Source of the DNA: Purshia tridentata
Lineage: Eukaryota > Streptophyta > Magnoliopsida > Rosales > Rosaceae
Length of the DNA stretch: 27,468 nucleotides
Reading direction: 5' to 3'
NCBI GenBank assembly: GCA_003254885.1
Contig: QANT01004008.1
Span: forward strand, 1 to 27,468
The stretch's first letter is position 1, and the number at the start of each line of letters is the position of its first letter. A program made the position numbers and the translations under genes. Shown here in pieces: positions 1 to 9,972 of this stretch. Below the pieces are notes generated by a model. That model was not told the origin of the DNA, made no database searches, and saw only the letters and a program-made list of their open reading frames with translations.

Positions 1-224
1 TTGTATCAGACTTCTAGAATGTAAAGCTTTTGCAAGGAGATAATTTGAATTTTTATAATAGCAAGAATATAATTGCCAGAATCTGCAAAAAGATATCACC
101 CTGATTCTGTCATATGATCATATGTTTATTTTACCAGATTGTGGGAACTGGGAAGCAAAAGAGAGAAACTGGGCTTTAAAAGAAATAAGGTGCTGATGTT
201 TTGCTAGAATCTCATATATCTACC

Positions 225-528
225 TGGTATGAAACCTACAGTTAGCTACTTTCGAGTATTCGGTAGTGTGTGCTACGTATTTGTTCCAAGTCATCTATGT
301 AGCAAGTTCAACAAAAAGGCGGTTAGATGTATCTTTGTAGGATACGAGAGCCAGAGAAAAGGGTGGAAATGTTGTGATCCTACAAATGGAAGGTGTTACA
401 CATCACGAGATGTGGTGTTCGATGAAGCATCGTCCTGGTGATCCTCAGAAAAAGAGGTGTTACCAGACTCGAGATTGAAGATAAGCTACAACAGAAGATG
501 GGGGAGCAAACTACTCAAGTTCAATCGT
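225..528 (+). mobile_element. Degenerate Ty1/copia Pol fragment (integrase C-terminal end)
   Basis: The frame from 229 to 441 reads like the stretch after the integrase core of plant Ty1/copia polyproteins, with recognisable pieces MKPTVSYFRVFGSVCYVF, RCIFVGYESQRKGW and DVVFDEASSW. It is broken: a TGA at 439-441 stands where copia elements usually have a second Trp, and copia-like residues continue in frame up to about 471. After a frame change, another copia-like stretch (EDKLQQKMGEQ) runs to a stop near 528. There is no LTR, gag, protease or RT beside it, so this is a short, dead relic. Identification rests on remembered copia consensus motifs. Confidence 0.85.
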
Positions 529-1294
529 AAGTTTCTTTCCTAATTGATGCTTGGGTCGCTTGTCTATTCAAGTTGAGTGGAATAAAAATGACTTGGATCT
601 ACTTTGATAAAGAAACTAATGGTTGGTTGTCCTGGGAGAATTATTATAAGACACGCTTGGTTTTCTGGGATAACTAGGATTATCTGTTTCAGTTGCTATT
701 AATAGTCTTGCAACTACTCCAATCGTACTACAAAATCATAATTCAATGAAACGGCCAAACCACGAGTCAATCGAATCTACAATACAATGAAATCTAGTTT
801 TGATTATGCATGCCAGAATATTTGTCTTTGGAACAACTCTGTTTTAATTTCATGAGTGACTGCAATTAAAAAATTACACGAGCAAAAAAGTTTTCTTTGT
901 TCACCTTGGTGAGCATAAAAGAAGAAATGGCCACACGGAGTGGTTTATCATTTATGCATGCATGAGACAATTTCTATTTTCTTTCTTCAATACAAAATTT
1001 AAAATGAAGTGAAGAAAAAAGCATTGAATTTAATATTTATACTCATAATAAGAAAGACGCTTGATAAATTAAGAGAAACCAAACATATGAGAAGTTATTA
1101 ACGTATGAAACTATTTACATGGGGCAAATCCATCTATTCATCTCCAATATTGATCTTGTGGCTAATACAACCAGATTGAGATGTTAGAATATATTATTTG
1201 TACGGATATTGATTATTAAATTGATTAGATGTTTTTAATTTTTGGAGCAAAATAATTTGTTTGTAGTTCATTTTATTGCTGATATCATCCATTA
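529..1294. other. Intergenic, no gene seen
   Basis: This is AT-rich sequence between the copia relic and the 3' flank of dioxygenase gene A. I see no coding frame, RNA gene or clear repeat. Similarity to the 3' flanks of genes B-D starts near 1245 (the 'gcaaaataat...tttattgctgat' stretch) and becomes strong from 1295. Confidence 0.6.
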
Positions 1295-1371
1295 ACCAAA
1301 CCATGCCTCCGAAGTTTCTTGCTACTCTATGCAACATGACATTACTTTCTATGTTTGATATACATCATGGT
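1295..1371 (-). repeat. Conserved 3'-flank block, copy A
   Basis: This is one of five copies of a 75-80 bp noncoding block found 24-150 bp downstream of each dioxygenase stop codon. Shared pieces on the plus strand include 'accacacca', 'ctactctat', 'catgacattat' and 'gatatac'. This copy starts 'accaaacca' and ends near 'catcatggta'. It probably lies in the 3' UTR or polyadenylation region. Confidence 0.6.
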
Positions 1372-1394
1372 ACGTACAGTAAACTGAAATAACA

Positions 1395-2992
1395 TTATTC
1401 ACTCGGCAATACACCTTCTAAGTTGTAACCCACTAATTCTGACACCCTGAAATGATGAATTTGGATGTTTTCAACATTGAGTTTCTTGAAATTACTGAGC
1501 CTCCTGTGAGTCATAAACTTGCCCCAGCTGTAGGGCCTATATTTTGCAGGGTTTTGTTCATTGATCAGCTCCTCCAAGGGCTTGATTAGGGTGTAGTGTG
1601 CTGGGTTGTAGAAGAATGGAATGGAACACCTATCCTTCTCTGAGTTCACCATCACCCTGTGTTCCACACTCTCATATATCTCATTGCTCCAAACCTGCAT
1701 AAACATATCCATTTGTTATGTGAATCAAACTGGCCAACATCAACGTATAACCTGCATAGACTTAGTTAAGATATCTTGAAAAGTAAATCTATTTGGTCTA
1801 AGTCATTGCTATAATAAGAAATTTCAAAGTGTTTTAAGCATAGTAAGTTACTATGGAGTTTGAAGAGTGGAACCTGAATACTGTCACCAACATTGATGAT
1901 ATAGGCATTTGGGGTGGGTTTAACACGAATCCACTTGCCATCTGTTTTTCGCTTCACTTCCAATCCTCCAACGTCATCTTGAGCCAGGACGGTTAAAGCA
2001 CCACCATCCTTGTGGCGGCCAACACCAAGAGCTAACTGTGGGGAAGGGCAAGGTGGGTAGTAATTGAGTCTGATACGGGTGGTTTGGTCTTTGAAGTAGC
2101 TGGTGAACCTGTTTGCTGGCAAGCCTAGGCTCAAGGCAATAAGTTCCATCAACTTTTGAGCTAGCTTTTCTACTTCTCGAGCATATTCTTCACACGCCAC
2201 CCTGGTCAAGGTAGTCTAGCTATTACATCATATAAATCAAGTTGCATAGATGTGTTTAACCCTTAATGGGGTACTTGCAGCAAAAACAGTTAAATTTCCA
2301 AGTAAGAACTAGTGTTTTTTGTTTGGTATACAATATAATTCGCAAGTGAACCATAGGGTGGAAGGTGTACAAAATTGACCCCTTGATGGGCTCCTAGGCA
2401 TTTTCCTTCTAGATTGTGATCTAGATGTCTGTAGCCATATCATTCCTAATTTTGTTTCTTTCATCTTCATATTATCATTAGCTAAAATTAATATCTACCT
2501 TTAATGACCATTGAGTTACCTTAACTCCGGAGGATATTCAGGCCATTGGTTAGTCCACACTGTTTCTTCCTTGTCCGCAGGGTCAGGGGAAGCTGGGACT
2601 AAGGTAGGCTGCTCCACTGTGAAATCAAACACCTCCTTCCAGTCCCTAACATTCTTGGTAAGCTCAGTGTCATAGTAACCCAATGCGTTTTTCTCATCTC
2701 TCCTAACCTTCCTCTTCTCCACCATAGGCTGAGCAAAGAACTTTCTCGCAGCACTATCAATCTTTTGGCGCTTATCCAATTGCACACCATGGTTGATCAC
2801 TTGGAAGAACCCCCACTCCTTGCATGCAGTTCCTATTTCTCTAACAACCCCTTCAATGGCTTTAGGGTCAGAAATGGATTGATGGGTGTTAACTGGAGAG
2901 AGGTCAATCAATGGTATGCCTTCGGCTTCGGTGATGGTGAGTTTAGGCCTGTGCTCGGGGTCTTGGATAAAAGCTGGACCAATCTCTCCCAT
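1395..2992 (-). CDS. 2-oxoglutarate/Fe(II)-dependent dioxygenase, gene A
   Basis: Three exons: 2992..2520, 2201..1874 and 1694..1395 (introns 318 and 179 nt, GT-AG). They join in frame to 366 aa. Start is the ATG of MGEIGPAFIQ, matching all paralogues; the frame is open to a TTG at 3034 but has no earlier ATG. The N-terminal DIOX_N part includes GFFQVINHG. The 2OG-FeII_Oxy core carries iron ligands H221, D223 (GRHKDGG) and H279 (VEHRV), and R289-C290-S291 for 2OG binding, where paralogues have RFS. The protein should be a soluble cytosolic oxygenase that hydroxylates or desaturates a small molecule while converting 2OG to succinate. The substrate is unknown. The closest family I recall is Arabidopsis At3g19000/At3g19010. 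The last 13 residues are an extension: where B-E have TAA after S/P-E, this gene has TTA (1436-1434) and reads on. Confidence 0.92.
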
Positions 2993-3066
2993 GGCTGGTG
3001 ATCTTGATTTAACAAATGACTTGTTTTGTTGCAAGAAGAGCTAGTGGAAGAAACTAGAATGGTAGG

Positions 3067-3074
3067 TTTTATAA
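3067..3074 (-). promoter_or_regulatory. TATA box of gene A
   Basis: TTATAAAA on the minus strand, about 75 bp upstream of the ATG and identical in gene B. The spacing suits a short 5' UTR of roughly 40 nt. Confidence 0.5.
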
Positions 3075-3151
3075 TGTGATAAGCTTTAGTCGGTGATGCC
3101 TTTTTGTGTTACGGGAGGCTCGCTGCTCACTACAACTACTAATCCTGAGTA

Positions 3152-3158
3152 TGAGTCA
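3152..3158. promoter_or_regulatory. GCN4-like TGAGTCA motif upstream of gene A
   Basis: TGAGTCA, a bZIP (GCN4/AP-1 type) core, lies 160 bp upstream of the ATG. The same motif with flanking TCATCAC and a nearby CCAATCAAT sits at the matching place in gene B (5869-5875). It is conserved between the two copies, but function is inferred only. Confidence 0.35.
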
Positions 3159-3983
3159 TCACAATCCAATCAATAAGTGACCAGGTACAGAGCCTTTTGT
3201 CTTTTTTTTTCATTGGCTAATTACAAAGCCTTTTGTCTGTTTCCCCACATATGGATTCTTTGTGATGTCATTGGTACCAAATCACCTGCATATTTTGTCC
3301 ATTCCACTGTCTGACCAAGAAATCAATATAAATTGCACATATCGTATCGTGTTGTAATGGTGTTATTTTGGATAATCGAATTTGTAGTTGAATACTCCAA
3401 TCCTAATCTTTATTCTAATCAGACTTCTTTAATTAATCATGTTGGATATCTTAAGATCAACTCAAAACTCAGGTATCTTATGAACTAAAAAAAACTTAAG
3501 ATTAGAAAAATTTTATTTCTAAATCACACAAATAATAATCTCATAAAATAAACATCTACATGATTCCAAATCTAGAAAGACAAAGAAAAAGAGTCTTGTA
3601 ATAAAGAAATGTTAAAAGAAAAAATATTTCTATACAATACCATTAGATTTTCCGTGTCAAAATTTGGCATACTCGAGTTATTTGTGTTTAACACTAGCTT
3701 GACTTCTTTATTATTGGTATTTAGTAGATAGTGAAATTTGCAGGTATGTGTTAGGTAATAGTAAACAGTTTCATATTGGATTTGAGTGATATTGAAATTA
3801 TCATCTGTCCTTGCTTATCTGGTCTTAAACTCATTGAGCACTACCGTCCCTTTTACGGTGCCTATACCCTCAAAGCTTTTCTGATCGCTTCAGATTAGTG
3901 AGGGCCACACTTTATAATGCTAAATTTTTTCAAGCAAAATATGTGTTTGTTGTTCAATTTATTGCTGATTTCATCTCATACAT

Positions 3984-4067
3984 TAACCACACGATGATTT
4001 CACAATGTCCCACTACAACTCTCTATATGCAAGGCATTATTTTCTGGATTTGATATACAGCATGGTA
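3984..4067 (-). repeat. Conserved 3'-flank block, copy B
   Basis: Copy of the noncoding block downstream of gene B, starting 'aaccacacgatg' and ending 'atacagcatggta'. It is more diverged in the middle than copies C, D and E. Confidence 0.55.
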
Positions 4068-4127
4068 TGTACAGGAAGCTGAAATTAAATTATTATACCA
4101 AGGTAATACTCATGAGTTCTAACCCAC

Positions 4128-5678
4128 TTATTCAGACACCTTAAAATGATGAATTTGGATGTTTTCAACATTGAGTTTCTTGAAATTACTGAGCTTTCTG
4201 TAAGTCATGAACATACCCCAGCTGTACGGCTCATACTTAGCAGGGTTTTGTTCATTGGTCAGCTCCTCCAAGGGTTTGATTAGGGTGTAGTGTGCTGGGT
4301 TGAGGAAGTACGGAATGGAAAATCTATCCTTCTTTGAGTTTACCATCACCCTGTGTTCCACAATTTCATATATCTCATTGCTCCAAACCTGCATGAACAT
4401 ATCCATTTGTTATGTGAATGAAACTGTCATACATCAATACATATCCTGCATAGACTAATTAATATATCTTGAAAAGTAATCCTAATTCGAGAAGTCATTG
4501 TGCTGTTAAGAAATTTCAAAGTGTTTTGAGCATAGCTAGTTAATATGAAGTATGAAGAGTGGAACCTGAATACTGTCACCAAGATTGATGACATAGGCAT
4601 TTGGGATGGGTTTAACCCGAACCCACTCTCCGTCTGTTTTTCTCATCACTTCCAGTCCTCCAACATCATCTTGAGCCAGGACGGTTAAAGCACCACCATC
4701 CTTGTGGCGACCAACGCCAAGAGCTAGCTGAGGGGAAGGGCAAGGTGGATGATGATTGAGTCTGATAGAACTGGTTTGGTCTTTAAAGTAGCTGGTGAAC
4801 CTGTTTTCTCACAAGCCTAGGCTCAACGCAACAAGTTCCATCAACTTTAGAGCTAGCTTTTCTACAGCTCGAGCATATTCTTCACACGCCACCCTAGTCA
4901 AGGCAGTCTATCTATTAGATCATATAAATAAAGTTCCAAATATGCATGCGGTCCTTACGGAAAATGATAAATAGTTTCCAAATGAGAGCTGTTGTTTTTT
5001 TGTTGATACAAATAATAATTCTCAGATGAACCATAGGGTGGAAGGTGTACCTAATTGATGCTTTGATAGGCTCCTAAGCCTTTTCCTTAAGATCACAGGT
5101 GATCTAGCTTTCTTAAACCATAATATTCCTTTTCTGTTTTTTTCATCTTCATATTATTGTTAGCTAAAATGAATATATTCATACTACCTTTTTTTATCAT
5201 TGACTTACCTTAATTCCTGAGGATACTCAGGCCATCGGTTACTCCACTCTGTTTCTTCCTTATCCTCACCAGAAGAAGCTAGTACTAAGGTAGGGTCCTC
5301 AACTGTGAAATCAAACACCTCCTTCCAGTCTCTAACATTCTTGGTATGCTCAGTGTCATAGTAACCCAATACGTTTTGTTCATCCCTTCTAATCTTCCTC
5401 TTCTCCTCCAAAGGCTGAGCAAAGAACTTTTTTGCAGCAGCCTCAATTCTTTGGCGCTTATCCAATGGCACCCCATGGTTGATCACTTGGAAGAACCCCC
5501 ACTTCTTGCATGCATTGCCTATTTCTCTAACAAGCACTTCAATGGCCTTAGGGTCAGAAATGGAGTCTGGGGTGTTTAATGGAGAGAGATCAATCAATGG
5601 TATGCCTTCAGGTTCAATGATGGAGAGTTTGGGCCTGTGCTCAGGGTCTTGGATGAAAGCTGGACCAATCTCTCCCAT
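4128..5678 (-). pseudogene. 2-oxoglutarate-dependent dioxygenase, gene B, with premature stop
   Basis: Exons 5678..5209, 4893..4566 and 4388..4128 with GT-AG borders (introns 315 and 177 nt) match gene A exon for exon. Exon 2 is also 328 nt, so there is no frameshift. Ignoring one codon, they would give 352 aa with MGEIGPAFIQ at the start, RHKDGG, VEHRV and a DRFS pair. Codon 185 (4811-4809) is TGA where A has CCA and C/D also encode Pro in the GLP motif. Translation would end after 184 aa, before all iron ligands, so no active enzyme is expected. The rest of exon 2 and exon 3 has no other lesion, and promoter and splice sites look intact, so the break is recent or a sequencing error. Exon 2 also differs by substitutions such as V-M-R for V-K-R. 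Confidence 0.85.
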
Positions 5679-5746
5679 GCTTGGTGATCTTGATTTAAGA
5701 AATGATTTGTTTTGCAAAAGCAAGTGGAAGAGACTAGAATGGTAGG

Positions 5747-5754
5747 TTTTATAA
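5747..5754 (-). promoter_or_regulatory. TATA box of gene B
   Basis: TTATAAAA on the minus strand, 69 bp upstream of the ATG, the same as in gene A. The promoter of this broken gene has not decayed visibly. Confidence 0.5.
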
Positions 5755-5868
5755 TGTGAGAACCTTTAGTTGGGGCGGCAGATGCTGATTCTCTTGGTTC
5801 GGCTGATGTTGATGTTTTTGGTGTGGAGGGAGACTCACTACTCACTGAAATTACTAATACTGGGGTTT

Positions 5869-5875
5869 TGAGTCA
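5869..5875. promoter_or_regulatory. GCN4-like TGAGTCA motif upstream of gene B
   Basis: Same bZIP core and flanks (TGAGTCATCAC) as upstream of gene A, followed by CCAATCAAT. Conserved between paralogues. Confidence 0.35.
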
Positions 5876-6800
5876 TCACTAGCCAATCAATCAGTGACCA
5901 GGTGCAAAGCCTTTTGTCTTTTCTTTTTTATTGCTAATTACTAAGGCTTTTGTCTGTGTCCCCAAATTTGGAGTCTTTGTGATGGTATCATGGTACCAAA
6001 TCACCTGCACATTTGTCTTTCTAACCAAGAAATCCATGTATATCGTGTTATTTTGGATACACATTACATATCAGTAAACTCTAATCCTGCTTCTATAATT
6101 AATCACATTGGCTTCTTAACATCAACGTACTCCACTTGTTATTAATTATATTCCATCCATACGTATTATGAACTGAAAACTTAATATTAGAATTCTTTTA
6201 TTTCTAAATGAGACCTATAACTCTTACACCCATAAAATCAACAGCTACACGATCCAAATGCTAGAAAAATCAAGAATTAGGCAGATTTAAACAGACGTAG
6301 AAAAATAGAATCATTTTTATACAATACTAGTTAAACATATTTGACTGTCAGAATTAGGCAGGCATAGTCGCGTTATTCATATTTGTAGGTAGCAGATTGT
6401 TCAATTTATGGGTATGTGTATAGTAATGGTAAATAGTTGGATCTGAGTAATGTTGAAACTATCATACTTCCTCTTTGGTCATCTGGCCATTCTTCAGGTA
6501 CGTTGCTGATTGGCTCTCCACTTTCTTGCTTTTTTGTAGTTAGGTCTTGCTGTAATTGAAAACTACCTTCCCTTTTAACGAGCCTATACTCTCAAAGCTT
6601 TTATGATCCGTTTTCCAGATCAAGAGAGCATTACTTCATAATGCTAAAACTTTTCAAGTTAGGAAAATAACCAGTATCACACAATTACTTTTTTATCTAT
6701 TGAGGTAGTATAATGCTAAAAGGGTTCTCTGAAATATGTCCTTTTATTTCTGAAGCAAAATAATGTGCTTATAATTCATTTTATTGCTCATCTCATACAT

Positions 6801-6880
6801 AAACCACACCATGTCTCCAAAGGGTCTTACTACTACTCTATACAGCATGACATTATTTTCTGGATTCATATACAGCATGA
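6801..6880 (-). repeat. Conserved 3'-flank block, copy C
   Basis: Copy of the noncoding block downstream of gene C ('aaccacaccatgtctccaaag' to 'tacagcatga'). Confidence 0.6.
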
Positions 6881-6936
6881 TACATATGTCCAGGAAGCTA
6901 AATAACATTATTCTCACTCGATAATACTTCTTCTAA

Positions 6937-8601
6937 TTATTCTGATTCCCTGAAATGATAAATTTGGACGTTTTCAACATTGAGTTTCTTGAAATTAGTG
7001 AACTTTCTGTGAGTCAAAAACTTGCCCCAGCTATACGGCCTATACTTGGCAGGGTTTTGTTCATTGGTCAGCTCCTCCAAGGGCTTGACTAGGGTGTAAT
7101 GTGCTGGGTTGAGAAAGTAAGGAATGGAAAACCTTTCCTTCTCTGAGTTCACCATCACCCTGTGTTCCACACTCTCATATCTCTCATTGCTCCAAACCTG
7201 CATAAGCATATCCATTTGTTATGTGAATGTAAACCTACAACAATATATATCCGATTATCATATCTGGAAAAGTAATTCTAACGGGACAAGTATCATTGTG
7301 CTGATAAACTACTTCAATTTTCATATTTCTCTCCCATGTATTATTGTATGATTCTCCCATCAATTTCCTATGGAATGTGGATAATGTATGGTTCTAAATT
7401 GGTGTGCTTGGCTTTAGGTCCTTATTCTATCAGGAGTGGAAAGCAAGCTTGGTTACTAGCAAATTTCAGAGTAATTTGAGAATAGCAAGTTAATATGATA
7501 TTTGAAGAATGGTACCTGAATAATGTCAGCAACATTGATGATATACGCATTTGGGGTGGGTTTAACCCAAATCCACTCTCCATCTGTTTTTCTCTTCACT
7601 TCCAGTCCTCCAACATCATCTTGAGCCAGAACGGTTAAGGCACCGCCATCTTTGTGGCGACCAACACCAAGAGTTAACTGAGGGGAAGGGCAAGGTGGAT
7701 AGTGGTTGAGTCTTATAAAACTGGTTTGGTCTTTGAAGTAGCTCTTGAACCTGTCTTCTGGCAAGCCTAGGCTCAAGGCAATAAGTCCCATCAGTTTTAG
7801 AGCCAGCTTTTCTACTTCTCGAGCATATTCTCCACACGCCACTCTGATCAAGGTCAAGGCTGTCTAGCTATTAGATCATATTAATGCATGAGTCCATACA
7901 GAAAAAAGAAAGAAAGAGGCTTCCAAGTGAGAGTTAGTGTTCTTTTCTTGATACACAGAATAATTTATAGGTGATTTAGATTACAGGTGAACTATATGGT
8001 TTCAAAGTCCTTCCTTCTAGATCACACACAGTTGATCTATTATTTCATTTTCTGTTTCTTTATCTTCATATTATCATAAAATCATTAGCTAAAACGAATA
8101 TTCATACTCGCATTGATCATTAAGTTACCTTAATTCAGGAGGATACTGAGGCCAATTGTTTTTCAACTCTGTCTCTTCCTTGTCCTCAGGATCAGGTGAA
8201 GCTGGGATTAAGGTAGGCTCCTCCACTGTGAAATCAAACACCTCCTTCCAGTCTCTAACATTCTTGGTATGCTCAGTGTCATAGTAACCCACCATGGTTT
8301 TTTCATCCCTAATAATCTTCCTCTTCTCCTCCAAAGGCTGAGCAAAGAACTTCCTCGCCACAGTCTCAATCTTTTCGCGCTTACCCAATGGCACGCCATG
8401 GTTGATCACTTGGAAGAACCCCCAGTCCTTGCAGGCATTGCCTATTTCTCTAACTAGCCCTTCAATGGCTTTAGGGTCAGAAATGGAGTCTGGGGAGTTT
8501 ACTGGAGACAGGTCAATCAAGGGTATGCCTTCGGCTTCGGTGATGGTGAGTTTAGGCCTGTGCTCAGGGTCTTGGATGAAAGCTGGATCAACCTCTCCCA
8601 T
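6937..8601 (-). CDS. 2-oxoglutarate/Fe(II)-dependent dioxygenase, gene C
   Basis: Exons 8601..8129, 7843..7516 and 7197..6937 (introns 285 and 318 nt) join to 353 aa, starting MGEVDPAFIQ and ending FRESE. The iron ligands H221, D223 and H279 and the R289-F-S291 pair are present, so the core looks competent. Two substitutions stand out against all sisters. The usual N-V-G-D turn, well conserved in this superfamily, is N-V-A-D (Ala263), and the R in WIRVKP is W. Either could reduce activity or alter the pocket. This is a close sister of gene D, with exon and intron sequences aligning throughout. Same family as gene A; substrate unknown. Confidence 0.92.
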
Positions 8602-8944
8602 GACTGCTGTTCTTGATTTGTGTCTTACTTGATGTTACAATAATGGTTGGTTTTTATGGTATGTGTAGTTGAACGCTTATCTTGAATCTGGACGTGATAT
8701 AGATATATAGTAGACTGTTAGTTGTGAATTTGGCTTGCATGGGTTGTCTTTTTCTTTGTACGATGCCATTGGAGAAATTTCTTTGAATAAGTGGGGTTTG
8801 ATTGAGATAACTTGTATCAGCTTTACTAAGTCCACTAGTCACTCTTCACAAAGGACGTGTGTATTAAATTTGAATAACTGTTTGCCTATGTTTTAATTTA
8901 GTTTCATTCTTTCTTGAGATGAATGCTAATTTGTTCACATAATT

Positions 8945-9100
8945 GTTTCACTCCAAGGGCTTTGGTTTTTTACTTTTGGGCTGAGTCCTAAGGGCCTACC
9001 AGTTAATCGATATAGCTATTATTTTTTTACATCGAAAGAAATCAAATTATGAACTCATTATCCCACCCACATCACTAGGTTAATCTCAACGGCTTATGAT
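8945..9100. other. Single-copy spacer between units C and D
   Basis: The sequence between the right end of unit C and the copia relic has no counterpart near the other array members. No coding frame or RNA gene is seen. Confidence 0.45.
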
Positions 9101-9550
9101 GCACAATTTGAGAGACCCTTGATCCTTCATCTCAAATTCTGTAGCTAGATAACTTTAGAGCCTTTTTATTTCTCCTTCATAACTTCCCGTAACCACCATG
9201 TCATCCACATAAACAATTAGCATAGTTATCTTATGGTTCTTACCACCATTACGTTTGATAAATATAGTATGATGAGTTTGACGCTGCCAATAGCCATATC
9301 CCTTCATAGAGTGACTAAATCGGACAAATCATACTCTAGGTGACTGTTTGACGTCATATAAGACCTTCTTCAGCTTACACACCTTTCCAACTTCACTAAT
9401 AAATTCCAAATGAGAATCCATGTAGACCTCTTCTTTTAGGTCTTGATCCATATAGGAATGCATTTTTCAAGTAAAATTATTGTAATGGCCAATCCAAGTT
9501 CGCAGATAAGGATATGATAACTCTAATTGTATTCATCTTAGCCAGTGGAT
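9100..9550 (-). mobile_element. Degenerate Ty1/copia reverse transcriptase fragment
   Basis: Read on the minus strand from 9550, this encodes copia RT landmarks in order: AKMNTIRVIISL, SANLDWPL, KNAFLYG, DLKEEVYM, VKQSPRV, MKGYGYWQ, and the catalytic LIVYVDDM with YVDD at 9211-9200. A few recognisable residues (LATEFEMKD) follow down to about 9100. It is dead: there are frame changes around KNAFLYG, a stop where RT has the Trp of R-x-W-F, and another stop after EIKRL. No LTRs or other domains flank it. Its left end in element order (9550) coincides with the start of duplication unit D. Confidence 0.88.
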
Positions 9551-9836
9551 ACATTCTTCGGGTTGCTGATTGGCTTTCCACTTTCTTGCTTTTTGTAGTT
9601 AAGTCTTGCTGTCATTGAATACTCTCAAAGCTTTTCTGATCCCTTTTTCAGATCAATGAGGGCATTACTTCATAATGCTAAAACTTTTCAAGTTATGAAA
9701 ATTACCAGTTGCACACAATTTATTTTTTTATCTATAAAGGTAGTATAATGCTAAAAGGGTTCTCTGAAATAAGTCCTCTTATTTCTGAAGCAAAATAATG
9801 TGTATATAGTTCATTTTATTGCTGATCTCATGCATT

Positions 9837-9914
9837 AACCACACCATGTTTCCAAAGTGTCTTGCTACTACTCTATACAGCATGAAATTATTTTCTGGAT
9901 TCATATACAGCATG
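9837..9914 (-). repeat. Conserved 3'-flank block, copy D
   Basis: Copy of the noncoding block downstream of gene D ('aaccacaccatgtttccaaag' to 'tacagcatga'). Confidence 0.6.
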
Positions 9915-9972
9915 ATACATATGTCCAGGAAGCTGAGATAACATTATTCTCACTCGATAATACTACTTCTAA

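Larger units (their letters stand above)
2993..3588 (-). repeat. 5' flank of gene A, duplicated in front of gene B
   Basis: The upstream sequence of A matches that of B (5679-6280) over about 600 bp with small indels. Shared landmarks are 'aatggtaggttttataatgtga', 'gagtcatcac', 'gccttttgtct', 'tggtaccaaatcacctgca' and 'ttattttggata'. This shows that A and B arose by duplication of a unit that included the promoter. C and D have a different 5' flank. Confidence 0.8.
5679..6280 (-). repeat. 5' flank of gene B, duplicate of that of gene A
   Basis: Matches 2993-3588 with indels. B has extra sequence at about 5773-5815 containing a short internal repeat ('gatgctgat' / 'gctgatgttgat') that A lacks. 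Confidence 0.8.
6488..8944 (-). repeat. Tandem duplication unit C (gene plus flanks)
   Basis: This 2.46 kb stretch matches 9552-11992 along its whole length: downstream flank, all three exons, both introns and about 340 bp of upstream flank. It begins at 'cattcttcaggtacgttgctgattggct' and ends at 'gaatgctaatttgttcacataatt'. Left of 6488 the sequence still resembles the 3' flank of gene B (3733-3840), whereas unit D is cut off there by a copia relic. Confidence 0.85.

Noticed and set aside
111..124. catatgatcatatg palindrome
   Set aside because: A 14-bp palindrome in AT-rich DNA is expected by chance, and nothing around it suggests function.
2993..3034. N-terminal extension of dioxygenase A (and B at 5679-5723) in the same frame
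   Set aside because: The open stretch has no ATG, only TTG. C, D and E start at MGE-x-x-x-AFIQ, so the extension is 5' UTR shared through duplication.
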